Origin: Saccharospirillum sp965652395
GTDB taxonomy: Bacteria; Pseudomonadota; Gammaproteobacteria; Pseudomonadales; Natronospirillaceae
NCBI GenBank assembly: GCA_965652395.1
Contig: CBFGUW010000009.1
Span: forward strand, 1 to 64,000
DNA length: 64,000 bases
Direction of reading: 5' to 3'
This document shows positions 16,826-25,759 of the stretch, piece after piece. The notes beneath the pieces are model-generated. The model was not told the DNA's origin. It ran no database searches and worked only from the letters and a program-made list of their open reading frames with translations. The translations under genes and the position numbers were made by a program. Each line of letters opens with the position of its first letter. Position 1 is the first letter of the stretch.

Positions 16826-17243
16826 TATCCAGCCCTTTCAATAAGCCTTTCATACGGTCGGCGAATGGGCTGGCGACGGCCGACTCATTTAATTCAATCG
16901 GCTCTTCGTAGCGATGCAAGGTGCTGATCCCGTTTGGCGTGACCCCCAACAGGAGGTATTCATCCGCCGCTCGAACGAGCATCAGTTTCTCCCGGGTGCC
17001 CAGTGGCGTGACCGACAGTACCTTGATGTGACGGTTGTTGAAGCCTGCACCGCCAGCCATTCGTCGTACTAACCAGCCACACGCAAAGATAAGGCCAACA
17101 ATGAAAATCAGCGTCACACCCAGCTGTAAGTAGTCCATTTCACCGGACGCGGGGGTACTGGCGGCGGCGGTCATCGGTAAAACCGTCGCGATGAGGAAAG
17201 ACGTTCCGGCTGTCAATTTTTTGGTCGAGGTGTCAAAAAGCAC
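16758..17243 (-). CDS. fliO: Flagellar export assembly protein FliO (GTG start)
   Basis: 161 residues. A hydrophobic N-terminal segment (FLIATVLPMTAAASTPA) is followed by the conserved FliO membrane helix (LGVTLIFIVGLIFACGWLVRR) and a cytoplasmic domain with IKVLSVTPLGTREKLMLVRA. The C-terminus is Lys/Ser-rich. FliO helps assemble the FliP ring. It lies 6 nt downstream of fliN. Confidence 0.9.
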   Translation of the reverse strand: MLFDTSTKKLTAGTSFLIATVLPMTAAASTPASGEMDYLQLGVTLIFIVGLIFACGWLVRRMAGGAGFNNRHIKVLSVTPLGTREKLMLVRAADEYLLLGVTPNGISTLHRYEEPIELNESAVASPFADRMKGLLKGLDSDPLAKHKKSHSKDDSKTNKGD

Positions 17244-17249
17244 GGTGGT

Positions 17250-17729
17250 TTATCTCAAACGTTGTATGCGTTCCTGTTGGCTCACCACGTCGGTCAGGCG
17301 GATACCGAACTTTTCGTTCACCATAACGACTTCGCCGTGGGCGATGAGCGTTCCGTTGACGAGTACATCCAGAGGCTCGCCAGCCAGACGGTCCAATTCG
17401 ATCACACTGCCCTGGTTCAGTTGCAGCAGGTTGCGAATCGGGATCTGGGTGTTCCCCACCTCCATAGAGATGGTCACCGGGATATCCAATATCACATCCA
17501 GGCTGGGGGTGTCACCCTGGTTTTCAAACCCGCTGGGGCCGCCAAACTCTTCCAGGGGCGCCCTTGAGGTCATGTCTGAGGGAATATCGTCCTCATCGTC
17601 GTTCATGTCATCGCCGGATTCGGCCATGGCGGCAGCCCATTCTTCGGCCAGGGCTTCGTCGTCCTGGCTGCTATCACCGGTGTCGAGTTCGTTTTGGTCG
17701 TCATCGGGTGGCAGTTCGTTGTCACTCAT
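17250..17729 (-). CDS. fliN: Flagellar motor switch protein FliN
   Basis: 159 residues. An acidic N-terminal extension (DDDQNELDTGDSSQDDEAL) precedes the conserved SpoA domain: LDVILDIPVTISMEVG, IRNLLQLNQGSVIELD, GEPLDVLVNGTLIAHGEVV. FliN forms the bottom of the C-ring and binds CheY-P and FliH. It overlaps the fliM stop by 8 nt. Confidence 0.96.
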   Translation of the reverse strand: MSDNELPPDDDQNELDTGDSSQDDEALAEEWAAAMAESGDDMNDDEDDIPSDMTSRAPLEEFGGPSGFENQGDTPSLDVILDIPVTISMEVGNTQIPIRNLLQLNQGSVIELDRLAGEPLDVLVNGTLIAHGEVVMVNEKFGIRLTDVVSQQERIQRLR

Positions 17730-18801
17730 CTTTCTGTTTCTCCTGCTTCACCGCCTGGTTGATGGCTTCGACGGCGTGTTCTTCACGTTTCTTGCGACGC
17801 TGACCCAACAAACGGGATTTCAGGTCGCCCACTTCGCGGTTATTCATTTTCACCGGCCGCTCTACCCTTAATGCCAGGTTCTCGCCGGATTGGCCGAGCT
17901 TGCACTCGAACAACGGCACCTTGTTGGCGGTTAGAGTCATGGTTTCCGGCATTTCGATTGGGATGATGTCGCCAGCTTCCAGGTCGACGAGGTCTTTCAG
18001 TTTGATCTCCCGCTCCACCACCTTGGCATTGATCGGCACCTTGGCGCGCAGAATGTCGTGCCGCAGTGAGTCGATCCATCGGTCGTCGATTTCGTCGACG
18101 TCACTTTGCACACCGGCGTCGAGTACTTCACGCACCGGCTCGATCATCGAGTAAGGCATGGTGACGTGCAGGTCTCCACCGCCGCCGTCCAATTCGACAT
18201 GAAAAGTACTGACCACCACCACTTCGCTGGGCGAAACGATGTTGGCCATGGCCGGGTTCACTTCGCTGGAGACGTATTCGAAGTCGACATCCAGCACGGC
18301 GCCCCAGGCTTCTTTCATGTCTTCGAACACCTGGGATAACACCATTTGTACGACACGAATTTCCGTGGGCGTGAATTCCCGGCCTTCAATCTTGGCGTGT
18401 CGACCATCACCGCCGAAAAAATTGTCGACGAGCTTGAACACCAGCTTGGCATCCAGAATAAACAGGGCGGTGCCCCGTAGCGGCCGCACTTTGACCAGGT
18501 TCAAACTGGTCGGCACATAAAGGGTGTGAACGTATTCCCCGAATTTCAGAATCTGGATGCCGCCGGTGGCGACATCGGCGCTGCGACGCAGAAAATTGAA
18601 CATGCTGATGCGTGTATAACGGGCAAAACGCTCGTTGATCATTTCCAGGGTGGGCATGCGCCCACGAACGATGCGGTCCTGGCTGGTCAGGTCATACGAT
18701 TTGACGCCACTTTCGTCGCCGGAGTCTTCCTCCTCGACGGCGCCATCGTCTATGCCGTGGAGGAGCGCATCGATCTCGTCTTGTGAGAGTAAGTCCTGCA
18801 C
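17722..18801 (-). CDS. fliM: Flagellar motor switch protein FliM
   Basis: 359 residues. The N-terminal CheY-binding peptide (LLSQDEIDALLHG) is followed by the CheC-like middle domain (PTEIRVVQMVLSQVFEDM) and the C-terminal SpoA domain. It is the C-ring scaffold linking FliG to FliN. It starts 8 nt after fliL and overlaps fliN. Confidence 0.97.
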   Translation of the reverse strand: MQDLLSQDEIDALLHGIDDGAVEEEDSGDESGVKSYDLTSQDRIVRGRMPTLEMINERFARYTRISMFNFLRRSADVATGGIQILKFGEYVHTLYVPTSLNLVKVRPLRGTALFILDAKLVFKLVDNFFGGDGRHAKIEGREFTPTEIRVVQMVLSQVFEDMKEAWGAVLDVDFEYVSSEVNPAMANIVSPSEVVVVSTFHVELDGGGGDLHVTMPYSMIEPVREVLDAGVQSDVDEIDDRWIDSLRHDILRAKVPINAKVVEREIKLKDLVDLEAGDIIPIEMPETMTLTANKVPLFECKLGQSGENLALRVERPVKMNNREVGDLKSRLLGQRRKKREEHAVEAINQAVKQEKQKDE

Positions 18802-18809
18802 CTTGACAC

Positions 18810-19352
18810 CTATTGCATCACGAAACTTCGGAACAACACCGTTTCAATACCGGGTTGACCAATTTTTTCCTGCATGATGGCCTGAGCGGCTTCGGTCAGC
18901 TCTTTAACGAGCTGTTCCTTACCGGCCACCGTTTGCAGCGCCTGATAATCCTGTCGCGCCAATACTTCCAGAAAATTATTTCGGATAAGCGGCATATGGG
19001 TGTTGGCGGCATCGATAGCCACGCTGTTACGCGATACCAAACTCAACTCCAGCTGCAAAAAACGGGTGCGGGCCCCGGTCATGAAATTGACGATAAAGGC
19101 GGGTTCCATCGCGAGGTACAACGCAGGTCCCCTCGGAGCCTCCGCGGCGCCCTCGCCTTCTTCACCGGCCATCTCTTCCGCCATATCCTCATCGGCCGGG
19201 TTGTCCTCTCGGGACAGTAAAAACCAGGTGCCTGCCACGGAAAGCGTTGCGATCAAAATAGCACCGACCGCGATCATGAGCATAGTTTTCAGCTTTGCCC
19301 GGGCGGATTCGCCACTTTCCTGCTCTACCTGCTCTTCTTCTACTTCTGCCAT
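18810..19352 (-). CDS. fliL: Flagellar basal-body-associated protein FliL
   Basis: 180 residues from the ATG at 19352 (MAEVEEEQVEQ). An acidic cytoplasmic start, one membrane segment (MLMIAVGAILIATLSVAGTW) and a periplasmic FliL domain follow. FliL surrounds stators and raises torque. The frame is open further upstream to 19436, but a sigma-54 promoter at 19394 lies within that stretch and GGAAG precedes 19352, so the shorter start is preferred. It is the first gene of the fliL-M-N-O-P-Q-R-flhB run. Confidence 0.93.
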   Translation of the reverse strand: MAEVEEEQVEQESGESARAKLKTMLMIAVGAILIATLSVAGTWFLLSREDNPADEDMAEEMAGEEGEGAAEAPRGPALYLAMEPAFIVNFMTGARTRFLQLELSLVSRNSVAIDAANTHMPLIRNNFLEVLARQDYQALQTVAGKEQLVKELTEAAQAIMQEKIGQPGIETVLFRSFVMQ

Positions 19353-19393
19353 GCCGGTCTTCCGTCGTTCAAACGCATCTACTGCATCGAGTT

Positions 19394-19409
19394 TGCAAGG
19401 GTCACGCCA
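19394..19409 (-). promoter_or_regulatory. Sigma-54 promoter for the fliL operon
   Basis: Minus-strand TGGCGTGACCCTTGCA, exact GG-N10-GC spacing, 42 nt upstream of the fliL start at 19352. Confidence 0.75.
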
Positions 19410-19466
19410 ATAATTGACGCAACCCACTGTATTCATTGGTAACCAGTTTAGCGAACCCTGACGCGA

Positions 19467-20912
19467 TTAGACAAAATCATCCACCAGGCCCTGTTGCCAG
19501 CGACGGATGGGGGTGTCACCTGACTCCGCATCTCCGCCGGCCATGTCATCGCCTTCGGCTTGCTGACCACCCTTGTTATCGGTGCCATCGCCCTGCCCAC
19601 GGGATTCTTCGCGAACGTCCAGGTTTTCAAGCGAGAGACCCTGTTGTTCCAGGAATTCGCGCAAACGAGTGCTTTGGCTTTCCAATGCTTCCCGCACCTG
19701 AGGGTTATGCACCACAATCTGCACCTGGGTTTGGTCATTCTGGACGGAAACCTTGATGTCCATCATCCCCAGCTCCGGCGGATCGAGCCGAATGGTCGCG
19801 TGCTTGATCTCTCCCTGGGCCATTAAAAAGACGCGCTCGCCAATTTGACGGCCCATGTCTCCGGGCACCAGCGGGCGTTCGATGGACCGCAATAACTGAC
19901 GGTCCAAGGTGGCGAGCTCCGGCTTGGACTGGTGCAGAGTGGTGTTCATATCGGAGACGGATGCCTCCGCCGCTCCGGCCAGGGATGCAAGCTGCAACGC
20001 AGGGTCTTTAGCGGATGCTTTCCCTCCCAGCGACTCCCGTGCCATATTCAACAAAGTGTTGTTGAAAGCCACGTCAGTGGAAGGCTGGGCACTGTTGGGA
20101 GTCATTAACGCCGCTTCGGGCCGCCCCATGTCCAATGAAAGCGGTATGCTGCCGTTGGAGGAGGAATTCAGCACCATTTGCAGGGTTTGAGCGACAAATC
20201 GGGCCGGAGAGAGCGGTTGATCACGGGCTTCCCCGGGTTGAGCCTCCCCCATTCGCCGAAGCATACCAGCGAGTTCCGCCCCGGGCTCTGTCGGTGTGGT
20301 TCTGGAAAGATCCGCCAAGGGGGTGTCCGGTTGTATCTGTGCCAGCCAACGGGACAGCTCACGATCAAGGCCACTCAGCAACTCTGTCAGCCCCTCCAAT
20401 TGCTGAAGTGTGGTTTCATCCAATTGAAGTATTTCGTTAATTTCCACAGTGACTTCGGGCGGATGGCTCACCCAGTCGTTGAGCGCCTCGATAACCTGGT
20501 CGATGGTTTCCTGATCAAGGCCCAATTCCTGTTCGAGAAACTTGCTCAAAGGGGCGTCGCCTGTATTCTCCTGAGTCAGCAACTGTTCGATGGTCTCGGT
20601 CAACCGGTCCAGTTGGAGGCTCAAGTCCTTTACCAGGTCAAGCGGCGACAATTCGGCTTCAACTCCCTCCCCTTGCCGCAAAAACGGCAAAGACTGGCCT
20701 TTAGTCATGCCGTTTTGCATCGGCAGAGGCAGCGCTTCACTGCCTTTTTTACCAACAACCGGTTCTTCCCCGGTAGCCTGGTTGTAACGGGCAAAAATAG
20801 CGCTAAAACCCGTGGAAACGGCTTTATTGCTGGGTTGAGAGAGCTGCCCTTGTGTTACGGTAGGCGTCGTCTCAACCGGAGACAGGCTTTCCAGCCCAGG
20901 CAATGACAACAT
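19467..20912 (-). CDS. fliK: Flagellar hook-length control protein FliK
   Basis: 481 residues. The long N-terminal part is polar and low in conservation, as usual for the molecular ruler. The C-terminal switch domain is recognisable: IRLDPPELGMMDIKV, QIVVHNPQVREALESQ and LREFLEQQGLSLENLDV. The extreme C-terminus is Gly/Asp-rich. FliK is exported, measures the hook and then triggers the FlhB specificity switch. It has its own sigma-54 promoter 40 nt upstream. Confidence 0.93.
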   Translation of the reverse strand: MLSLPGLESLSPVETTPTVTQGQLSQPSNKAVSTGFSAIFARYNQATGEEPVVGKKGSEALPLPMQNGMTKGQSLPFLRQGEGVEAELSPLDLVKDLSLQLDRLTETIEQLLTQENTGDAPLSKFLEQELGLDQETIDQVIEALNDWVSHPPEVTVEINEILQLDETTLQQLEGLTELLSGLDRELSRWLAQIQPDTPLADLSRTTPTEPGAELAGMLRRMGEAQPGEARDQPLSPARFVAQTLQMVLNSSSNGSIPLSLDMGRPEAALMTPNSAQPSTDVAFNNTLLNMARESLGGKASAKDPALQLASLAGAAEASVSDMNTTLHQSKPELATLDRQLLRSIERPLVPGDMGRQIGERVFLMAQGEIKHATIRLDPPELGMMDIKVSVQNDQTQVQIVVHNPQVREALESQSTRLREFLEQQGLSLENLDVREESRGQGDGTDNKGGQQAEGDDMAGGDAESGDTPIRRWQQGLVDDFV

Positions 20913-20951
20913 TCACACGGCCTCACAGTCATTGAATCGTACTCTGGATTT

Positions 20952-20967
20952 AGCAAGGGCCGGGCCA
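20952..20967 (-). promoter_or_regulatory. Sigma-54 promoter for fliK
   Basis: Minus-strand TGGCCCGGCCCTTGCT, exact GG-N10-GC spacing, 40 nt upstream of the fliK ATG. Confidence 0.75.
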
Positions 20968-21045
20968 ACGATTGATTTATGAAATATCGAGGGTTATTCA
21001 GGTGGGTCGCAACGAGACGGAACATCCCTGTTCCCGGTGGAATAC

Positions 21046-21405
21046 TTACAGGTAGCGGTTGCGGAACAACCGGTCAACGACGGCCAGTTCCTGTTCGATC
21101 TTGTCCAGAATATCTTTGGAATAGACGGTACGCCCTTCACGCGCGAGGTCTTCCATTTCTTTGCACCAAGCCGATAGTTGGGCAGCCCCGACGTTGAGGC
21201 TGCTGCCCTTGAAGCTGTGCGCGGCCCGGCGAATGTCGTCTGCGACAGTGGATTCTACGGCCTGACTGAGTTCCTCAACCCGCACTTGGGCATCCGTCAG
21301 GAATGTTTCGATCAGGTCGACAAAATCATCTTCCAATAAAGCTTCCAGCTCATTCAGAATGGACTCGTCCAAGTGATCCGATGGGTCTGGATGGTGTTCT
21401 GACAT
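21046..21405 (-). CDS. hptB: Histidine phosphotransfer protein HptB
   Basis: 119 residues from the ATG at 21405 (MSEHHPDPSDHLDES). A single Hpt domain carries the phospho-accepting histidine in IRRAAHSFKGSSLNVGA. In Pseudomonas, HptB passes phosphate from hybrid kinases to HsbR. An open frame upstream to 21510 overlaps hsbR and is not needed. It lies directly downstream of hsbR and upstream of fliK. Confidence 0.85.
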   Translation of the reverse strand: MSEHHPDPSDHLDESILNELEALLEDDFVDLIETFLTDAQVRVEELSQAVESTVADDIRRAAHSFKGSSLNVGAAQLSAWCKEMEDLAREGRTVYSKDILDKIEQELAVVDRLFRNRYL

Positions 21406-21476
21406 AGGTCTGTTCAACTCTAAAATTCTTCCAACGTCAGGGTCGCCTAACGGACGGACCCTACCTGAATCAACTG

Positions 21477-23198
21477 CTACGCCAGGGATTGTTTCAGTTT
21501 CGGCCAGCAAATCGTGGCTTCCACGGTATTACCCTGGTCGAGGTATTCAAATCGATCACAAAGCTGACGCACCAGTGCAATACCCCTGCCACTGTAGGGC
21601 TGCTGGTTGTCCTGACGTAACCGGGAGATCAATGACCGATGATCAAAACCCGGCCCGCTGTCGCTGATGCGCAGGCTCAATTCGCCGCCCGCTCCCTTCG
21701 GTTTATGCCGGATGGTGAGGCTGATGTGTCCGCTATCCAATCCATCGAGCCGTTGTTCGCGTTCCAGATAATAAGCGGCAAAGCCCCGCGCACTGGATTT
21801 CAATCGAGAATCCAGCTTCAGAATGCCATGGTCGAGCGCATTATTGAACAGCTCCGCCAACAGGGTATAGAGCTGGCCACTTAAATTCCGCAGCCCTTCC
21901 ACTTCCATCAGGATATTCAACACCAACGGCAATGGGTTGAACGCCTTGAGGCTTTGGTCATGAAGCTCCAGCGACATTTCCCAATCCATGGGGCCGCCGA
22001 CTGTGCCCTTGACGGATTCGAAAGTGGGCATGCCGACTTCGTCGATATCCACCATATTAACGGTGCACAGCGTAATGTCATCGTCCCGGTCGCTATCGCC
22101 GATGAAACGGTCAACAGCTCTCAGGATTTCATCAAACAGCTGGTCGGTGTGTTCCGTTTCCTGGAACAACCGCTCCAATCTCGCCTCCCCGAACATCTCC
22201 CCGTTCTGGTTATGGCTCTCGATGATACCATCTGACCAGAGAAACACCTGATCCCCATTGTTCATGGCGTAGTCGGAGGCAGTCGGGTCGAATTGGTGGG
22301 GGTCCAACACTCCAAGCGGCAGGCTGGTACTGGCGACCTTAACGACTTCACGGCTGTCCTTTCGAACCAGGTAGACATCCGGCACGCCTCCGACCCAAAT
22401 ACGGGCGGATTTATCGTAAAAATTCAGCTCGACCATGGTGCCGCAGCAAAACACGCCCACCGGTAGTATTTTGCGCAGTTTACTGTTGATCTCCCGCAGC
22501 ACCTCTTCCATGGAAAAGCCTTTGGAGGTCATGCCATAGAAAATCTCCGCCAGTGGCATGGCGCCAATCGCAGCTGGCAGACCATGACCGGTGAAATCCC
22601 CCAGGAACAACAGCATACCCCCATCGGGTTTGCGCTCGGCCAGCACGGTGTCGCCGTTGAAAACGGCCAGGGGCGACAGGCTGTGACGGATGTTGTCGAG
22701 GTTCAGACACCCGGAATGGGCGACATTGTCGAAAACAGTTTTGGCCACCTGCTGCTCAAGCAGCATTTGCCGGTTGTGTTCCTGCAACTGGGCATGCATC
22801 AACCGCATTCGACTGAAAGCCTTGATTTTCGCTTTTAGAATTACGCGGTTATAAGGCTTCGACATGAAGTCATCGCCACCGCTGTCGAGGCATTCCGCCA
22901 GGGACTGGGCGTCTTGAAGCGAGGTGAGGAAAATAATGGGGACCAGGTCGCCGTCGACCCGCTGTTTGATCTCGCGGCTCGCCTGCAAACCGTCCATCAC
23001 CGGCATGAGGGCGTCCATGAGGATGATGTCGGGCGAATCGGACAGAAAACGCTCCACCGCTTCCCGTCCGTTTGCCGCCTCGATCACGGTATGGCCTTCC
23101 TGCTGGACGATGGCCCGCAGGATCATGCGGTCCGTTTCGTTGTCGTCCGCGACGAGAATCGTCAGGGATTCAGCCATGGGGCGCGGACCGGGTTGCAT
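21477..23198 (-). CDS. hsbR: Response regulator with PP2C phosphatase and HATPase domains, HsbR
   Basis: 573 residues. Receiver domain with VADDNETD and phospho-acceptor in IILMDALMPVMDG. A SpoIIE/PP2C phosphatase domain follows (about 170-390; LLFLGDFTGHGLPAAIGAM, FLWSDGIIESH). The C-terminal HATPase is of the anti-sigma kinase type (ELFNNALDHGIL, ISDSGPGFDHRSL, GRGIALVRQLCD). In Pseudomonas, HsbR switches between kinase and phosphatase toward the STAS protein HsbA. The ATG overlaps the hsbA stop (TAATG); a second in-frame ATG lies seven codons in. Confidence 0.88.
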   Translation of the reverse strand: MQPGPRPMAESLTILVADDNETDRMILRAIVQQEGHTVIEAANGREAVERFLSDSPDIILMDALMPVMDGLQASREIKQRVDGDLVPIIFLTSLQDAQSLAECLDSGGDDFMSKPYNRVILKAKIKAFSRMRLMHAQLQEHNRQMLLEQQVAKTVFDNVAHSGCLNLDNIRHSLSPLAVFNGDTVLAERKPDGGMLLFLGDFTGHGLPAAIGAMPLAEIFYGMTSKGFSMEEVLREINSKLRKILPVGVFCCGTMVELNFYDKSARIWVGGVPDVYLVRKDSREVVKVASTSLPLGVLDPHQFDPTASDYAMNNGDQVFLWSDGIIESHNQNGEMFGEARLERLFQETEHTDQLFDEILRAVDRFIGDSDRDDDITLCTVNMVDIDEVGMPTFESVKGTVGGPMDWEMSLELHDQSLKAFNPLPLVLNILMEVEGLRNLSGQLYTLLAELFNNALDHGILKLDSRLKSSARGFAAYYLEREQRLDGLDSGHISLTIRHKPKGAGGELSLRISDSGPGFDHRSLISRLRQDNQQPYSGRGIALVRQLCDRFEYLDQGNTVEATICWPKLKQSLA

Positions 23199-23503
23199 TA
23201 CTCAATACGAAACAATTGCCCGAAATTGGATATGGTCAGAATCTTACGGACATCTTCATTGCAGTTTTTAATGCGGATGTCTGAATTGTCACCACCGGCG
23301 TGGTCACGCAACAGCAGCAGCATACCCAGAGCGGAACTGTCCAGATAGGTCGCTTCGGCCATATCGATGGTATACACCTTGATATCCGGCGAGGCGCTTT
23401 CGTAGATCTGCCGAAACTCCTGATGGGAGCTGAAATCGAACCGGCCGGTGATTTTAATGGTCATTGCCGTGCCGTTATCACTGGGAATTGCTGAGACGGT
23501 CAT
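23198..23503 (-). CDS. hsbA: STAS-domain anti-sigma factor antagonist HsbA
   Basis: 101 residues, a STAS domain with the phosphorylatable serine in TYLDSSALGMLLLL (Ser56/57). In Pseudomonas, unphosphorylated and phosphorylated HsbA bind FlgM or a diguanylate cyclase, tying flagellar output to biofilm decisions. It is translationally coupled to hsbR. In related genomes fliJ lies immediately upstream; here a 12.6-kb accessory block separates them. Confidence 0.87.
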   Translation of the reverse strand: MTVSAIPSDNGTAMTIKITGRFDFSSHQEFRQIYESASPDIKVYTIDMAEATYLDSSALGMLLLLRDHAGGDNSDIRIKNCNEDVRKILTISNFGQLFRIE

Positions 23504-23796
23504 ACGCTGTCCTCAATCAAACTGAAGCGCCATTGGGTGGAGCATAGACCATGAACGACAGAACGCCGCCCCTGGCAAGATGGCTTCTTCAATCAGTGTA
23601 GATAGAAATTATCCGGCTGCCAACGAACTCGACACCATGCCCTTTAGGGCTTAACCCTTGGGGCCTGAACTGGAAAGTCGGCTCGGCAGCTATTTAAGCT
23701 CGCAACTGTACTGGCCGGACAAGGGAGGTGGCAAGAACAATATGGACTATCAGAGAAATATCATTAATAGCTTAATGCTATGGACTGATTTTCCCC
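23504..23796. other. Gap at the left edge of the accessory block
   Basis: The 293-nt stretch between hsbA and the helicase pair holds no convincing gene. I found no sigma-54 site with correct spacing: the best candidate near 23705 has N11, not N10. The hsb-hptB genes therefore need either read-through or an unrecognised promoter here. No flanking direct repeat or tRNA was found. Confidence 0.5.
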
Positions 23797-25758
23797 TTAA
23801 CATCGAACGGAGCCGGATACATCAACAAACTCATCCAAATGCTCTGGCAGGCATTCCGTGCTAAACAACACCAACTTCTGCCCTGCCCGAGTCATCGCAA
23901 CATACAGCCTACGAATGGACTCTTTATAAACATCACTTAGCTCGGAATCCAGTAGATCCAAATTCTTCGATTGGCTAATCAATTCGCCCACACCCAGTAC
24001 AAAGGTCACTCCCGACTCCATCCCCGTGCAACTGTTGATGTTCATGAGTCGAATCCTGCTGCCCCAATCGCCATTTACTTCAGTGGAGTCATTGCAGTTA
24101 ATAACCGTGTTTCGTCCAACCCTCTGCTCCATGAGCCTCTTCAGTTCCCAAGGGCTGTAGCACCCACTACACAATACCATTACTTGTTCCATGGGGATGT
24201 GTTGTGCTTTCACACAATCACTGAGTTCATTTAAAAAACGTCGTAGCTCATCCTGAGGAGTAATGCTGTAAACCACCTGTGGTTTGCGCCCCCTTTCCAT
24301 GCGTTCCAGGTCCGGCTGAACAAAGTCTTCAGTATTTTCATTCAAACCTTTGAGCAATGCGTTGGCCGCAACCATGATCTCATAAGTAGTGCGATAGGAG
24401 TACGGCAACCTTTTAGTTCTGCCTCTGACATTGAGACCGATTGTCTTCCAGCTTAACCGACTTTTCAAAAAGCCCTGATTGGGATCGGCACACATAAAGA
24501 TATGGCCATCCGAATAAAGAGAGCGTTTGATCAACTGCAGCCATGATGGCGCAAAAAACTGTGCTTCATCCACCAGAATGTGATGGTATTTTTCGATTCT
24601 ATTAACATCACCAGACATCGCCATTTCCCGAATGTACAGACTGGGAAGATAGCCTTGGGGACCAGAGAGCATTCGCATAGCGACTTCATACAACCGCCAA
24701 ATAATCGCCCTCTGAGATTTTTGCAATGCGAATCCTCGACCTTGGCGCTCATACTCAAGGTAGGTTGCCTCATCCTGAATTAAATATTCATTGATGTATT
24801 CAATTTCCGACCAAATCTGATCATCGGACAAACTCAAGTCTGAGTAACCACCCTGATTTTCACTTAAAACCTGTTTTTTGATGCCCTCCAAGTAACGGTC
24901 ATTGAAAAGGGGCTTAACGAACCCTGATAATCGTATTATTTGTTTAAGTGCAAATGAATGAAAGGTTCTGACATCTAAATTGTCGGGCTCGCCACCATAG
25001 TATGCTTCTATCCGGTACTTAATATTCTCGGTTACCGGCTTATTATGTATGACCAAAAGTACTTTTTTATCAGGATACTTCCTGCACAGCAGGAGTGCTC
25101 TGGCAATTAAAATCAGTGTTTTACCACTCCCCGCAACGCCATTGATCAGACGAACGGAAAAATCTTCTTCATGAACGTCCGACTCATCGACCTTTTCCAG
25201 CATATCAAGATGTACAGCAAGCTCCTGATCATAATCCAAAAAGAAATTTTTCAACGATGCGGAATTGTCACGCGTTATCGCCCCACCGCGAGTCGTACAT
25301 TGAAACTGAACAATAGATTCAGGGAACAAAACTTGTTTAATCCAATCAGTCTGCTTACCTGATACACGGTTGGATAAAGTTTCAATGTACATATCCCCCG
25401 ACTCAAAGAACTCATCCTGGTCAATTACCTCTATATACTCAGGCAAGCTTTCAAGACTGTCCAGCAGTGAAAGCGGCTGTTCCACTACCGCCAAGTATCT
25501 AATCGGAGAGTAACCCGATAAACCCAGGGAATGGTTAAACTCAATCGATGCACTCAGGTCAACAATCGTCGGGTGCACCTTATGCCAGCCGACCAAAAGC
25601 CAAGTGTGGTTTGGACCTTCAATAATAACCGGAGCCACCTTATTCTCATCCAATATGGGCTCTCGCACATAGTAGCCGTCTCTCAAACGATTGAAGACTT
25701 TCTTGAAGTGCCGACGAACAGAACGATCCAGGCTCGAAATAGACCCCACATGCGCCAT
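23797..25758 (-). CDS. UvrD/Rep-like superfamily 1 helicase with extra N-terminal domain
   Basis: 653 residues from the ATG at 25758, chosen because GGAGG lies about 8 nt upstream. An unassigned N-terminal region (about 1-180) precedes Walker A (INGVAGSGKTLILIARALL, about 204-222), Walker B of DEAQ type (ILVDEAQFFAPSW), an arginine-rich SYRTTYEIM motif and a C-terminal YVAMTRAGQKLVL helicase motif VI. It starts 1 nt after the stop of the second helicase, forming a two-gene unit. The N-terminal domain could be a degenerate nuclease-like fold, but no active site is clear. The pair resembles defence-type accessory genes; function unproven. Confidence 0.8.
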   Translation of the reverse strand: MAHVGSISSLDRSVRRHFKKVFNRLRDGYYVREPILDENKVAPVIIEGPNHTWLLVGWHKVHPTIVDLSASIEFNHSLGLSGYSPIRYLAVVEQPLSLLDSLESLPEYIEVIDQDEFFESGDMYIETLSNRVSGKQTDWIKQVLFPESIVQFQCTTRGGAITRDNSASLKNFFLDYDQELAVHLDMLEKVDESDVHEEDFSVRLINGVAGSGKTLILIARALLLCRKYPDKKVLLVIHNKPVTENIKYRIEAYYGGEPDNLDVRTFHSFALKQIIRLSGFVKPLFNDRYLEGIKKQVLSENQGGYSDLSLSDDQIWSEIEYINEYLIQDEATYLEYERQGRGFALQKSQRAIIWRLYEVAMRMLSGPQGYLPSLYIREMAMSGDVNRIEKYHHILVDEAQFFAPSWLQLIKRSLYSDGHIFMCADPNQGFLKSRLSWKTIGLNVRGRTKRLPYSYRTTYEIMVAANALLKGLNENTEDFVQPDLERMERGRKPQVVYSITPQDELRRFLNELSDCVKAQHIPMEQVMVLCSGCYSPWELKRLMEQRVGRNTVINCNDSTEVNGDWGSRIRLMNINSCTGMESGVTFVLGVGELISQSKNLDLLDSELSDVYKESIRRLYVAMTRAGQKLVLFSTECLPEHLDEFVDVSGSVRC

Positions 25759-25759
25759 A

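Noticed and set aside
23700..23722. Possible sigma-54 promoter for hsbA
   Set aside because: The GG and GC boxes are 11 nt apart instead of 10, unlike the seven exact sites elsewhere.
23742..23864. Small plus-strand frame of 40 codons preceded by GGGAGGTGG
   Set aside because: The ribosome-site match is strong, but the frame overlaps the 3' end of the helicase gene on the other strand, the peptide has no recognisable feature and no promoter was seen.
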